Origin: Ectothiorhodospira shaposhnikovii
GTDB lineage: Bacteria > Pseudomonadota > Gammaproteobacteria > Ectothiorhodospirales > Ectothiorhodospiraceae
Assembly: GCF_022227765.1 (NCBI RefSeq)
Contig: NZ_JAJMLZ010000009.1
Location: 62,001 to 126,000 of the forward strand
Direction of reading: 5' to 3'
Length of the DNA stretch: 64,000 bases
The position numbers and the translations under genes are program-made. The notes under the pieces were generated by a model. The model worked only from the letters and a program-made list of their open reading frames with translations, ran no database searches and had not been told where the DNA came from. Position 1 is the stretch's first letter; every line of letters begins with the position of its first letter. Positions 33,998 to 44,471 of this stretch are shown here, in pieces.

Positions 33998-36100
33998 TCA
34001 GATCCGCAGCAGACCCAGCGTCTGACCCTGCAACAGGGCAAGCGCCTCATCCACCCGATATCGCGCCCGGATCTCCTCATCGATCATCGACTGCGGCAGA
34101 CATTGGGCAAATTTGAGTTCCTGGATGAAGCGGGCATCCAGGGGGACGAGCACACCTTCGGCGCCGGCCTGGGCCAGCTGTCGCGCCAGCCGATCCTTGA
34201 AGGCATCCCTGTCGAAGACCTTGGAAAAACTGATGGCCAGATTGTCGGCGGTCACCCGGTCCGCCAGTGGGCGCAAGGCCTGGGCCAGGGCGGCGTTGCA
34301 GACGGCACCGGCAAAGGTCCACCAGGTGGCGTGCCCCTCACCGTCCATGATCAGGCAGGTGGATTCCGCGTCGACCCAGTCGTACTCCTCTTGCAGGGAT
34401 GCCAGTCGCTCCCGGGCACGGCGGCTCAGATCCGGTGGAAAATCCCCATCGGCCAGCACCCGCTTGATGGCCTGACACAGCGACAGATTCATGGGCTGCC
34501 CCACACTCAGCCACTGGGCTCGACCCCGTAGCTCACAGGGTTCCACATAGGCACACCGTCGCGGCCAGTCCACATGGCGGGTCATCCAGTTGCGCCCGGC
34601 CAGGGTGAGCAGGACCGGGCCTTCGTCGCTCAGGCCAAAGGTGAGCTCATGCACCTCCCCCAGTTCCCGTTTGCCATGCAGGACCCTTACCGTGGGCGGA
34701 GTGATGAACACCGAGACCAGATCCATGAAGTGCCGATGACCAAAGGTTTGCTCACCCCGTCGACCGATGCCCAGCATGCCCTGATCCGAATGCAGGATGC
34801 CCGTTTCGATCATGCCGTCCAGCAGGCGCTGGCGCAGCCGGGGATCGATCGCCGCAAAACCGGGCATGCCGCCGATCCAGACCGGGATGTCGTCGGCGAT
34901 CACCCCCCGCTCCTGCAGCACCAGCGCCATGATCTGCTGGGCATGGATATGCAGCGGCATGGCAGGCGGCTGGACCGGCTCCACATAGCCCTGCCGCCAA
35001 AGATGCAGCAGACCCAGTGCACGCAGAAAGGCATCCTCCGTCGTGGCCAGAAACAGGCAGTTGCGGATGCTGCCCCGGCGACGCCCGGTACGACCGATAC
35101 GCTGCAAGAACGAGGACACCGTCCAGGGCGCATCCACCTGAATCACCCGATCCAGATCCCCCACATCGATTCCCAGCTCCAGGGTGCTGGTGGCCACGAT
35201 CACGCAGTCCCGCCCCTGGGCAAAGGCCGCCTCCGAGGCCCGGCGCTCTTCCAGACTCAGGCTGCTGTGGGACACGAAAGTGTTCACACCCAGCCCACGC
35301 AGTTCCATGGCGATCTGTTCCACCCTGGCCCGACTGTCCACGAACACCAGCCGTTTCTCACCACGGTACAGACGCGAGATCACCAGGGCCGCGTTCTCCA
35401 GCGATCCCACCCAGTCCAGTTCCACCTGGGTCTCCACCGTGACCGGAGCCGGTGGATCGATCACATGGCAGGAGTGCTGCTGCCCACCGGCCAGCCACTG
35501 CGCCAGCGCCTCGGGATTACCCACCGTGGCCGACAGTCCCAGGCGCTGGATCTCCCGCCCGGCGATCCGCGACAGGCGCTCCAGCACCGCCAGCAGATGC
35601 CAACCCCGGTCGTCCCCGGCAAAGGCATGCACCTCATCGATGATGACCACCCTCGCCTGCCCCAGCAGCCGCCGATGATCCACCCGGGCGGAGACCAGGA
35701 TGGCCTCCAGGGATTCCGGGGTGGTGAGCAGGATATCCGGCGGATCACTGACGATGCGGGCGCGCCGGGCGGCCCCCACATCCCCATGCCACAAGGCCAC
35801 CCGGCGACCCAGCAGACCCGCATAATGCTCAAGACGGGGCAGCAGATTGTTGAGTAAGGCCTTGATGGGGCACACATACAAAACGCTCACCCCCTCCCAG
35901 CGTTCGGTGAGCATGCGCGAAAAAACGGGGAAACAGGCCGCTTCGGTCTTGCCGCCCGCGGTGGGCGCCAGCAGGATCGCATGCGACCCATCCAGGACCG
36001 GATCGATGGTGGCCTCCTGGACCGGGCGCAGGCGCGGCCAGCCCAGGCTGTTGGCGATGTGATGCTGCAGCGCCGGGTGCAGCCGGTCAAAGGCGGTCAT
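33998..36100 (-). CDS. brxHI: BREX type 2 Lhr-like helicase BrxHI
   Basis: A 700-residue superfamily 2 helicase. Motif I is APTAGGKTE (46-52), motif II is DEVH (155-158), motif III LSATVGN, and the second RecA domain has FVDSRARVEQI, ATSTLELGIDVGDLDRVIQ and QRIGRTGRRRGS. The C-terminal third resembles Lhr-family extensions. In type 2 BREX this gene closes the operon; the exact role is unknown. The start overlaps the brxD stop by ATGA. Confidence 0.9.
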   Translation of the reverse strand: MTAFDRLHPALQHHIANSLGWPRLRPVQEATIDPVLDGSHAILLAPTAGGKTEAACFPVFSRMLTERWEGVSVLYVCPIKALLNNLLPRLEHYAGLLGRRVALWHGDVGAARRARIVSDPPDILLTTPESLEAILVSARVDHRRLLGQARVVIIDEVHAFAGDDRGWHLLAVLERLSRIAGREIQRLGLSATVGNPEALAQWLAGGQQHSCHVIDPPAPVTVETQVELDWVGSLENAALVISRLYRGEKRLVFVDSRARVEQIAMELRGLGVNTFVSHSSLSLEERRASEAAFAQGRDCVIVATSTLELGIDVGDLDRVIQVDAPWTVSSFLQRIGRTGRRRGSIRNCLFLATTEDAFLRALGLLHLWRQGYVEPVQPPAMPLHIHAQQIMALVLQERGVIADDIPVWIGGMPGFAAIDPRLRQRLLDGMIETGILHSDQGMLGIGRRGEQTFGHRHFMDLVSVFITPPTVRVLHGKRELGEVHELTFGLSDEGPVLLTLAGRNWMTRHVDWPRRCAYVEPCELRGRAQWLSVGQPMNLSLCQAIKRVLADGDFPPDLSRRARERLASLQEEYDWVDAESTCLIMDGEGHATWWTFAGAVCNAALAQALRPLADRVTADNLAISFSKVFDRDAFKDRLARQLAQAGAEGVLVPLDARFIQELKFAQCLPQSMIDEEIRARYRVDEALALLQGQTLGLLRI

Positions 36101-37416
36101 GGATCCAGCTCGATGTCATCCACGCGGGTGGCTGCGCGGGCAGCCCGTTCCAGCGGAGTCATCTCATGGTCCGATAGGGTCAGGGCATAGTCCCGACGCG
36201 GATCGAAATCCTCAAACTGATCGACGCGGTCAAGCACCTCGCCCACCAGCTTTTTGAGAAAGAGCCGCGGCGCAATGCCCACGCGCCCGCCCAGATCACC
36301 GGTCACCGCCTGGGCCAGCAGGGCCAGATAGGCATCGTCCACCCGGGCCATGATTCGCTCCGGGCACCGGCTGCCCCGGGCATAGAGATCCCGCACCTTG
36401 GTGCCCACCGCCTCCAGTTGCGCCGTATCGAACCCCTTGAGACGGATCTGCACCGCCCGGGGGTTATCAAATCGGGCATCGGTGGAGAAATCCACGGCCA
36501 GACGCTGGGCCAGGGGCGGCAGACGCTGGACCCCCATCGGCCCCTCGAAGAAGGCGGGCGTTCCGGTCATCAGCAGATACAGCCCCGGGAAACGGCCCGC
36601 ATCCACCTCGTCCATCAGTTGCCGCAGGGCATTCAGGCTCTTGTCCCGGGCATCGCCCCGCATGCGTTGCAGGGTTTCCACCTCATCCAGCACCAGCAGC
36701 ATCCCGGGATGACCGGAATCCTTCAGGATGGTGAGAATGCCCTGCAGAAAGCTCAGGGCACCGAAATGGTCGATATCGCCCTTGATGCGGGCGTAACGCT
36801 TGATGGCGGCGGAAATATTGGGTTGACCGGCCATCCAGGCCAGCAGCCCGTCGGCAATCTCCTCCCGCCCCTCCAGCAGGGCCTGGCGATAGGCTCGCAG
36901 GGTCAGCGAAAACGCCGGTGCCGACCGCACCACTTCGCCCAGACGCTTCTCCATCAAGGCATCGGTGGCCGCCACCAGAGCCGCCCCGTCTTCAGGATCG
37001 ACGTCCGACTGAGCCAGGACATCCTCCTCCAGGGTATAGAACCAGGATTCCACCACGTTGCGAAAGGCGCCGTTGGGACAATCCGACGTGGTCAACCGCT
37101 CCATGAGGCGTCGATACACGGTCTCCAGGCGATGCAATGGCGTTTCGGTCTCGGACACCTGCACTTCGGCACAGGCGAATCCCAGTCCATGGGCACGTTC
37201 CCTCAGCCAGCGGGTGATGAAGGTCTTGCCGCTGCCGTACTCCCCCCGCACCGCCTTGAACGCCGCGCTGCCGCCGGCCACCTTGTCCATTTCCTCGTCA
37301 AAGGTCGCCTGGAACGGCTCCAGCCCCACCGCCAGCGCATCCAGCCCGTACTGCGGGACCGTGCCCCGGCGCAGGGCGTCGATGATATCCCGGCGTCTTT
37401 GCGCACTGACCGTCAT
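36097..37416 (-). CDS. brxD: BREX type 2 ATP-binding protein BrxD
   Basis: A 439-residue P-loop ATPase. Walker A is GEYGSGKT (58-65) after the N-terminal RRRDIIDALRRGTVPQYGLD; Walker B is MLLVLDEVETLQRMRGDARD; the sensor region LYLLMTGTPAFFEGPMGVQR follows. This is the BrxD (DUF2791-type) ATPase found only in type 2 and type 6 BREX. The start overlaps the pglZ stop by ATGA and the stop overlaps brxHI the same way. Confidence 0.92.
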   Translation of the reverse strand: MTVSAQRRRDIIDALRRGTVPQYGLDALAVGLEPFQATFDEEMDKVAGGSAAFKAVRGEYGSGKTFITRWLRERAHGLGFACAEVQVSETETPLHRLETVYRRLMERLTTSDCPNGAFRNVVESWFYTLEEDVLAQSDVDPEDGAALVAATDALMEKRLGEVVRSAPAFSLTLRAYRQALLEGREEIADGLLAWMAGQPNISAAIKRYARIKGDIDHFGALSFLQGILTILKDSGHPGMLLVLDEVETLQRMRGDARDKSLNALRQLMDEVDAGRFPGLYLLMTGTPAFFEGPMGVQRLPPLAQRLAVDFSTDARFDNPRAVQIRLKGFDTAQLEAVGTKVRDLYARGSRCPERIMARVDDAYLALLAQAVTGDLGGRVGIAPRLFLKKLVGEVLDRVDQFEDFDPRRDYALTLSDHEMTPLERAARAATRVDDIELDP

Positions 37417-40169
37417 AGCTCGAACTGCCCCTTCAGATCCGTCAGGTTCAGGCGCACGGTTTGCGCCTCGCGCTGCACGGTCAGCACCGGATAACCATCC
37501 ACGTTCAGCAGTTTCTGCGCCGATGACAAAAACCCGCGCAGGCGAATGGAGGGTATCTCCAGGCGCTGGGCCACGGTGGCCTCCATGGCCACGCCGCCGC
37601 TCTCATGGAGCAAGGCCAGCAATGCACGAAGCTGTGCCTCGGTGACGCCGGCCCGGCCCGCGCGAGAGCGGGTCTGGACATAGACCGGCGAGCGGAACAA
37701 GGCTTCGAGCCAGTCGGGGTCGTCCGCTGGAGCCGGCACGGGTGCGCTGGCGTCGGCGTCGGCGACCGCGAACAGATCACCCTGCCCGGCCGCCTTCGCC
37801 GGCGGCTGGGCGCGACCACGCCGACGGGCAGGCTCGACGTCCGGCACCGGCGTTGCCGCAGATGCCGTCGCCGGCCCGGCCAGCCACCACCCGGGCACCG
37901 AACCGGGCAACTCCGTCCAGCCCGCCAGGCCCTGAGCGTCGCTCGCACTGATGTAGACACCCAGCGGGATCACCACCTCCTGCAGACTTCCCCCCCCGTG
38001 ATAACCCCGGCTCCGGGCGCGGGTGTAACGGGGCTTCTCGCTCCAGGGCACCACCACACGCTGCCCCGGCATGAGCACCCGCGGGCCTTCCAGCATCCGT
38101 TCGGATTCGGCCGGCACCTCCACCTCCGGGCGATAGCGTTCACCGCCGGGGGTGTCTGCCTGCAGGAAACTGGAATCATGATCCAGCACATGGCCGTGGT
38201 CACTGGTGATGATGACGGCACGCTCCCCCTCCCGGGCCGCCCCCAGCACCTGACGCAACAGGGAGATGGACTGCAGGTTCCAGGCCACGCTCACCTGGGC
38301 GCTGCTGGAGAGCTGATCGTCGATGGCATTGATCACCACCGCCGTGACCCGGTGTTCGGTGCCGGCCAGCAGGGCCCGTGCCTCGGATGCCAAGGCCCCG
38401 CTGCCCGGCTGCTGCAGCGCCTGCTTGTGCAACAATCGGGGGGGATATCGGGTGGAGGACACCTTTTTCAATGCCGGATGATTTTCGAAGGCCTGTCTTT
38501 CATCGACCGACTCTCCACTGCGCAACGCACCGGACAACAGCGCACAGCGACTGACCCGGGTGATGGAAGGCAGGGCCGCGATCAAGGCCCGTGCGGGCTG
38601 ATCGGGGGTGTCACTCACCTCGATCCAGCCATGGGCCTGCAGGTCTTCCTGAATTTCCCGATACACCGCGGCACTCATGCCATCCAGCACCAGCAGCAAT
38701 ACCGGCCTGGACTGGGCCAGGGGGGCCACCAGTGTCTCCAGCGCCGCCTCCACCGGCCAGATTCCCGCCGGCAGGGCATCCCCCCGGGCAATGGCGGGCA
38801 GATGGGCGGCAAACTCCCGGTTGCGGCGTTCACGGCGGCTCGTCACCGCCTGGAGCAGATCCCCATAGGCCTGATTCAGCGCCTCGTCATCCTCTCCGGT
38901 CCACATCTGGCTGCGTGCCCAGTCCACGAAACTGCCCTCGGCCATGTAGTGGCGCACGGCCTGGGCCGGGGTGTCGGCGGCCTCCTGATCGCCCTGGGCC
39001 AGCCAGCGCACCAGACGCAGGGCCATCCTCGCCCGTTCCAGCTGTACCTGCCGATGGGACCACCGGGCCAGCCCATGGCGCGCCAGTGCCTCCCAGGCGG
39101 CCTGGGTGTCCTGGCAGTTGCCCCGTCGGAGATCCGTCCGCAGGGCCTGGGCAAAGGCCTGTAACCGCTGGCGCCAGCCCCCCGGCAACAGATCCGAGGT
39201 GATCAGGATCGGTGCCAGATCCAGACTGGCCAGAATCTGCTCCGCCTTGTCCAGAGTGCCGCCGACGGCCCGAATTCCCCCTTCATCCAGCAACCCACGG
39301 GTGGTTTCGAGGGCATGGACGCCGAACTGGGCAATGGCCCGGCCATCAAGCCTCTCCCCGCCCAGGTAACGCTCCACGAAACGCCCGCGACTGGCATGCA
39401 GATCCGCGGCAGACACCCTGTCCCCCGCCTCCAGTTCCGGATCATGGATCACCGCCATGGCCAGCCCCACCGCCAGCAGATCCTGGCCGTGACCGGCGGT
39501 GAACAGGGCGGTGACCACGGTCCCGGTCAGCGGCAACGCGGCATGGAACCACTCGCCCAGATGCTCCCGCACGTCCGGGTCCAGCACCCGCAGGTGATGC
39601 TCCACATCCGCCTGTAACGACCAGCGGAACAGATAGGGCAACGCCAAGGCCGGATGACGGTAGTCCAGATAGCCCCGGGCCAGGGCCAGCCAGGCCGTCT
39701 CCAGGTCCAGGACCTCGCCGAAATCCATGGCTTCCCGATACTGCTCATGGCAATTCAACAAGGCCTCGGCCATCCAGCGTCCTTGGCGGCGGGACAGACG
39801 GGGGTCGATTTCCCGCACCCGGATCAGCTGCTGCAGCGTTCGCCAGGGACTGATCTGCTGAGGCTCATGCCCCCAGAGACGGGCCAGCACATCCTTGCCC
39901 AGTTGCCCCTGGTGCAATGCCGACAGCAGCACCAGCCGCTCCGGTCCACGGTGATTGATCAATTGCTCCCGCAGGGCGAGTTCCGAAGGGCAATGGACCA
40001 GCTTCACCGTCTGCTTGCCCACCTGCAGCACCACGCAGTCGGGCACCAGGGGAGCGGGCCAGACCAGGGCCACCCGATCCGCCAGGGGAGCACGCTCGAA
40101 GATAGCCTGCAACTGGGTCACCACGACCCGTGGCACCAGGGCTGCCTCGCCCACCGGATCAGTCACCAT
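37413..40169 (-). CDS. pglZ: BREX type 2 alkaline-phosphatase-like protein PglZ
   Basis: A 918-residue BREX core protein. The N-terminal half is helical; the PglZ domain starts near residue 485 with PVLLLVLDGMSAAVYREIQ, followed by SITRVSRCALLSGAL and VIITSDHGHVLDHDSSF, the metal-site pattern of the alkaline phosphatase superfamily. After a variable Ala/Pro linker there is a winged-helix-like end (EATVAQRLEIPSIRLRGFLS). PglZ is required for BREX methylation and defence and has been shown in other BREX types to bind metals and cleave DNA. It overlaps pglY by 11 bases. Confidence 0.95.
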   Translation of the reverse strand: MVTDPVGEAALVPRVVVTQLQAIFERAPLADRVALVWPAPLVPDCVVLQVGKQTVKLVHCPSELALREQLINHRGPERLVLLSALHQGQLGKDVLARLWGHEPQQISPWRTLQQLIRVREIDPRLSRRQGRWMAEALLNCHEQYREAMDFGEVLDLETAWLALARGYLDYRHPALALPYLFRWSLQADVEHHLRVLDPDVREHLGEWFHAALPLTGTVVTALFTAGHGQDLLAVGLAMAVIHDPELEAGDRVSAADLHASRGRFVERYLGGERLDGRAIAQFGVHALETTRGLLDEGGIRAVGGTLDKAEQILASLDLAPILITSDLLPGGWRQRLQAFAQALRTDLRRGNCQDTQAAWEALARHGLARWSHRQVQLERARMALRLVRWLAQGDQEAADTPAQAVRHYMAEGSFVDWARSQMWTGEDDEALNQAYGDLLQAVTSRRERRNREFAAHLPAIARGDALPAGIWPVEAALETLVAPLAQSRPVLLLVLDGMSAAVYREIQEDLQAHGWIEVSDTPDQPARALIAALPSITRVSRCALLSGALRSGESVDERQAFENHPALKKVSSTRYPPRLLHKQALQQPGSGALASEARALLAGTEHRVTAVVINAIDDQLSSSAQVSVAWNLQSISLLRQVLGAAREGERAVIITSDHGHVLDHDSSFLQADTPGGERYRPEVEVPAESERMLEGPRVLMPGQRVVVPWSEKPRYTRARSRGYHGGGSLQEVVIPLGVYISASDAQGLAGWTELPGSVPGWWLAGPATASAATPVPDVEPARRRGRAQPPAKAAGQGDLFAVADADASAPVPAPADDPDWLEALFRSPVYVQTRSRAGRAGVTEAQLRALLALLHESGGVAMEATVAQRLEIPSIRLRGFLSSAQKLLNVDGYPVLTVQREAQTVRLNLTDLKGQFEL

Positions 40170-43100
40170 CCCGGCCGCTCCGCTGGGGGTCGGTGGTGCT
40201 GATGGTCCAGGTCAGATCCAGGGTGTGGTGCTCACCCAGAGACTGCTCGATCTGGGCAAAGACCTCCCGCGCCTGACGGCGGGTCAGTCCCGTGCGGGCC
40301 GCCTGTCTCACCACTCGCTGATCCTGACACGCAGGGGGTGACACAGGCGGCTCGGGCACCAACGACGGCGTCGGAATGGCCGGGTCAATCAGGGCCGTCG
40401 CCTCCTTCTGGGCCTGACGCAGCACCGGAGCCAGAGGCGTCACCAGTTCATCGGCATCCAGGGCCTTGAAGACCCGGTCCCGGATCGCCACGGCCCCCGG
40501 ATGACCGCTCTCCCAGATTTTGGTGAGCAGGGACCAATTGTTGTTCTGCAGCAACTGGGTCACGGCACCGGCGGAATGGATGCTCCGGCCCAGGGCCTGA
40601 TCCGAACTGGGCGCCTGCACATCGGCCAGTCGATTCACCAGGGCGACGCCATCCAGGCGACTCAACGCCTCCAGCAGATCCCGGGCATGTTCGGCGGTGC
40701 GGAAACGATGCCCCGTCAAGGGCTGCCCCAGTTGCTGCAACTGAGCGGCCAGCACATTCACCAGTTCATCGGCGGCCCCGATGCCGGCCTGGGCGGTCTC
40801 GTGGACGGACTTGACCAGCGCATTCTGATGATTGGCGGTACGCAGCGGATGGGGCGTCAGCCCGAACAGCGCCCCCGCCTTGTCCAGGGCCTGTTTCCAC
40901 ACGGCGGGCTCGGCCAGCTCCTGCTGGACCAGCACCAGGGTGTCGGGCAGATCCTTGAGTTGCGGGTCATATTCCTGGCCATGAAAAAGACAGGCATATT
41001 GCCCGTACTCCACGAACACCATGATCAGCAGGTTCTGCACCGCCTCCGGCAGTCCCCTGGGACGGGGGCGGTCCATGGCCGCCCGCAGGCGCGCCACGGT
41101 CAGGGGGGCATCCATCTCCTGGCCGTCATGGGCCAGCTCGCGACGCAACTCGTTGGGCCAGGCGGGCTTGAAGATGAAATGTCGCTCGTGCATCTCCCCC
41201 AGGTTCAGGGGCTGAGCCAGCTGGCGCATCAGGGCACGCAACCCACTCTCCACATCAATGCGATGCCCATTGGCGTGAATGGCCCGCCGCAGTTCCCCCA
41301 TCACCTTGCCCAGATCATTGATCCGCACCTCCGTCTCGAATGCTGGATGGTCGGGATACTGAAAGCGCAAAGCCTGTCCCAGCAGTTGCTCGAAGGCCTG
41401 GCGCAGATTGACGCCATGGGGCAGACGGGGCGTGAATCCCGGCTCCAGGGACATCACCGGCTCATCCAGGGAACGGGCCTCGTCCAGAGTGCCCGGTATC
41501 GCCTCGCTACCGCCGTAGGCGCCCAGCAGGCAATCCCTGAGCCGCTGGCGTAACTGGCTACGCTGATTCTCCAGCAGGGTACGGGCCTGGGTGCGATCCA
41601 CCGGACTCAGATAACGGCTGAAGGAGGCAAAGCGGTCATCACTCTTGAGCACATACTCCAAGCGCACCAGCACCCCCAGATCCCGCTGTGCCGCCTGGCT
41701 CAGAAAACACGGAATCCAGCACAGGGTCCGGGTGCCCTGCCCCTGGGCTTCATACACCTGCACGCGGGCACGGGCATCGGTGGGGGCATGATCCCCATCG
41801 AAGGGAAAGCCGATGATCACCTTCCAGTCTGGATCGCGGGCCTGAAAGGTATTGAAGTCCGTGATCTCGCGGATGTTCTGAAATGCCACCTCCACCGTGC
41901 GGCGGGTGCCCCGCCACAGCAGACTGTGTTCCACGAACAACTGGCCATCCCCCTGAATGCCGAAGGCCTCAAAGATCATGTCCTGGATCAGCTTGCGGCG
42001 GGCGCCGTCATTATCGTGGATCTGCGCCTGCTCCAGGATGCCCTGGGTATCCACGCCGGAGAGCTGGATGCCGATAACGGGCTGGGCATCGTCGCTGATC
42101 TTGATCTCGCCCACCTGCCCTGCCCACTTGCGGCACTTGGCCGCCACCGTGCGGCCTTCCTGACCGGGGATGGGCGATTTGATGGTGCCGTGGTTGAGTG
42201 CCGCCAGCTTATTGGCGGTGAGCTGCTTGAAGCTCTCCACCTCGGGCACCAGGGCCGCCAGCAGCAGGGTCTTGAGCAGTCGCAGATCAGTGTTGAAGGC
42301 CCGGCGGCGGGGCGCGTCCTCGGGCAGGGCCTCCACGTCCTGCCAGGACATGCCGTGTTCCCCCTCCAGCAGGGGCAGCAGCTTGCGCTCCAGCAATTGC
42401 CGGGCATTGTCGAAATGGGCGCGCATCTGCTCGGAAAAGGGTTCCGCGTCGGAGGCGATCACATCGTACAGATCTCCCACCGGGATCACGCCCCCCAGTT
42501 GCAGGGTCTCGCGCTGGTGCACCAGCAGCATCAACATCACCTTGAGGGCCGTCCGCTCCCGCTGCAGGGCCGATGACAGGGCCACCAGGGCCTGCACCAG
42601 GGCCGGGCTGAAGGGATACAGGTCACGGAACATGTCCCGATCCCCCTGGGTGGTGAGCAGCAGTGTGTACACCTCGTCCCGCAGGCCCTTGTCGATCGTG
42701 TCAAAGGCCGCCTGGATCTGCTGGCGGGCCGACTCGTCCCGGGGCCGCAGGAGCCGGCGCTGGGCAATCACCGGCAGGTTACGATCTTCCAGGGTGATGG
42801 TGTGAAAGCGCCCTTCCCAATATTTGAGGGCGTCGCTGAGCACCACCTGGTCGGTGCCGGTGTACTGATCCCCCACAAACTCTCGCAGATCCCGCTGCCG
42901 GGCGATGAACGCGGCCATGGGCAGGGCCCTGGACTCACTGGGTTCCACCAGCTTGACCACCTTCTGGATGTTGTGGGCAATGAACTGCTGATCGGCGATA
43001 TGGCTGGCCAGCCAAAGGATCAGTTCATCCAGGAACAGCACCACGGCATCGTAGCCCAGCCCCTTGGCATGCTGGGTCATGATGCGAAGCCCTTCGTCGA

Positions 43101-43845
43101 ACCCCACATACCCGCCTGCCTGGCTATTGGCCACATCCGCCACGGACCGGAACAGGGTGCCCACCAGATCGCCCACCAAGCGGGCCTTTTCTTCATCATC
43201 GGTGCGCCCCTGGAGCACGGCATCAAAGCTCACCGCATCCCAACCCTGGGCCAGGTCCCCCCACTCATCATCACCCGCGGAACCCCCGGCACCCTGATTG
43301 AGCACAGCGAAGAACCGTTCGTCCCCCATTTGCTCGCGCATGTTCTGGGCATCGCGGAAGAGGCGATCGCTGAGATAAAAGCCGGGTTGGGGGGCCTCGG
43401 GATGGTGGCGCTGGATGTGGCGCACATACCCCCCCAGGATGCCCGCCTCGATGCTGGGGGCACCGATCATGTGGTAGGGCACCAGCAGGATGTTTTGCCG
43501 CTGCAGCCAGTCATCATGCCGACTGACCACGGGCGCCAGTTCGGGGATGGCCCGGGCATCGGGGTGCCCCTGCATCAGCAGGTGGGCGACGGCCATGAAG
43601 TGGGATTTGCCGCTACCGAAGCTGCCGTGGAGATAGGCCCCCTTCTGGCGGTTCTGGCCACCCACCACGGTGCTCTTGATGAAGCTCAGGGCGTCGTCAA
43701 AGGCCTTAACCAGTTGCGGCGTCACCACATACTGATCCAGGGTCTGCTGCACGGCCTCCCCTTCCAGGCCGTGGGACAGGTTGAGCACGAAGTCGCCCCG
43801 CTGCACCCGCTCCGGGATGTGGATCAGCGCTTTCATCAAGGGCAT
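40159..43845 (-). CDS. pglY: BREX type 2 large ATPase PglY
   Basis: A 1228-residue ATPase, the type 2 counterpart of BrxC. The N-terminal PERVQRGDFVLNLSHGL block is followed by Walker A GSFGSGKS (74-81) in YLHGSFGSGKSHFMAV and the Walker B-type VVLFLDELILWLASH. The remaining 900 residues are mainly helical. AAGGA at 9 bases supports the ATG at 43845 over neighbouring ATGs at 43854 and 43836. It lies 96 bases downstream of the RloB-like gene and overlaps pglZ at its end. Confidence 0.94.
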   Translation of the reverse strand: MPLMKALIHIPERVQRGDFVLNLSHGLEGEAVQQTLDQYVVTPQLVKAFDDALSFIKSTVVGGQNRQKGAYLHGSFGSGKSHFMAVAHLLMQGHPDARAIPELAPVVSRHDDWLQRQNILLVPYHMIGAPSIEAGILGGYVRHIQRHHPEAPQPGFYLSDRLFRDAQNMREQMGDERFFAVLNQGAGGSAGDDEWGDLAQGWDAVSFDAVLQGRTDDEEKARLVGDLVGTLFRSVADVANSQAGGYVGFDEGLRIMTQHAKGLGYDAVVLFLDELILWLASHIADQQFIAHNIQKVVKLVEPSESRALPMAAFIARQRDLREFVGDQYTGTDQVVLSDALKYWEGRFHTITLEDRNLPVIAQRRLLRPRDESARQQIQAAFDTIDKGLRDEVYTLLLTTQGDRDMFRDLYPFSPALVQALVALSSALQRERTALKVMLMLLVHQRETLQLGGVIPVGDLYDVIASDAEPFSEQMRAHFDNARQLLERKLLPLLEGEHGMSWQDVEALPEDAPRRRAFNTDLRLLKTLLLAALVPEVESFKQLTANKLAALNHGTIKSPIPGQEGRTVAAKCRKWAGQVGEIKISDDAQPVIGIQLSGVDTQGILEQAQIHDNDGARRKLIQDMIFEAFGIQGDGQLFVEHSLLWRGTRRTVEVAFQNIREITDFNTFQARDPDWKVIIGFPFDGDHAPTDARARVQVYEAQGQGTRTLCWIPCFLSQAAQRDLGVLVRLEYVLKSDDRFASFSRYLSPVDRTQARTLLENQRSQLRQRLRDCLLGAYGGSEAIPGTLDEARSLDEPVMSLEPGFTPRLPHGVNLRQAFEQLLGQALRFQYPDHPAFETEVRINDLGKVMGELRRAIHANGHRIDVESGLRALMRQLAQPLNLGEMHERHFIFKPAWPNELRRELAHDGQEMDAPLTVARLRAAMDRPRPRGLPEAVQNLLIMVFVEYGQYACLFHGQEYDPQLKDLPDTLVLVQQELAEPAVWKQALDKAGALFGLTPHPLRTANHQNALVKSVHETAQAGIGAADELVNVLAAQLQQLGQPLTGHRFRTAEHARDLLEALSRLDGVALVNRLADVQAPSSDQALGRSIHSAGAVTQLLQNNNWSLLTKIWESGHPGAVAIRDRVFKALDADELVTPLAPVLRQAQKEATALIDPAIPTPSLVPEPPVSPPACQDQRVVRQAARTGLTRRQAREVFAQIEQSLGEHHTLDLTWTISTTDPQRSGRDGD

Positions 43846-43941
43846 CGGAGGCATTCCTTTTGGCTTGGCGAAAAGTGCCCATGATAACCCGCATACAACC
43901 CAAATCCAGTGCGGGAAGGCCTCAACGGCTTGCGAATCGGA

Positions 43942-44463
43942 TCAAAATGCCGACGATCCAAGCAGTGCGTTGCGCAAGCCCTCGATCGTGGGGTGGCCAG
44001 CCCCATCCAGTCGCTCCCGGGTCAAGAGCCGGGCGTAACTTTCATGCGCCGTTGGCGGGCCTGCAAGCTGCTCCTGCAGTCGTTTCTTGCACTGCCTGGA
44101 GTCCTCCCCAACGGGCTGGCCCGTGATGTCCAGAAGCATACCCTCCAGGCAATACGGTGTTGATGACAACACGCTAATATTATTCTTCCGTGCCTTATCG
44201 TAAGCATTCTGTGAAATCGGCACATCTTCATCCATCAGGATGAAGACTTGATCAAAATCCCGCGGCGAATAGCGCCGACACACTGCATCAATGATTTTCC
44301 CAGGTCCCCCGCCATCGGCGGCTTTCACGGTCACCCGGACACCTCCCTTTCGCTCAACATAAAGAGATTTCATATGCTGGAGAAATGCTTGGTCATGGGG
44401 ACCCTCCCCCACCAACAAAATTGTGCGCAGGGTTGAGCGCAGGCTTGCCCGTTTCCTCGGCAT
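43942..44463 (-). CDS. RloB/TOPRIM-like putative nuclease, partner of the adjacent ATPase
   Basis: A 173-residue protein with a TOPRIM-like layout: TILLVGEGPHDQAFL (conserved Glu in GEG, 19-21), then DFDQVFILMDEDVPIS (acidic DxD-type pair, 78-80), then TPYCLEGMLLDITG. These fit the RloB/DUF4276-type small proteins encoded beside AAA15 ATPases, which are suspected or shown toxic nucleases in PARIS- and OLD-like defence pairs. The ATG at 44463 has GAGG at 6 bases; the gene follows the ATPase gene with 8 bases between. It is an added module inside the BREX operon. Nuclease activity is inference. Confidence 0.72.
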   Translation of the reverse strand: MPRKRASLRSTLRTILLVGEGPHDQAFLQHMKSLYVERKGGVRVTVKAADGGGPGKIIDAVCRRYSPRDFDQVFILMDEDVPISQNAYDKARKNNISVLSSTPYCLEGMLLDITGQPVGEDSRQCKKRLQEQLAGPPTAHESYARLLTRERLDGAGHPTIEGLRNALLGSSAF

Positions 44464-44471
44464 CGTGATCC

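Noticed and set aside
37605-39164. Long open frame on the plus strand opposite pglZ (and similar ones opposite pglY, pglX, aceE and lpdA)
   Set aside because: High GC content keeps the antisense frame open. The translations are rich in His, Gln, Gly and Pro with no domain, and the minus-strand genes are clearly real.
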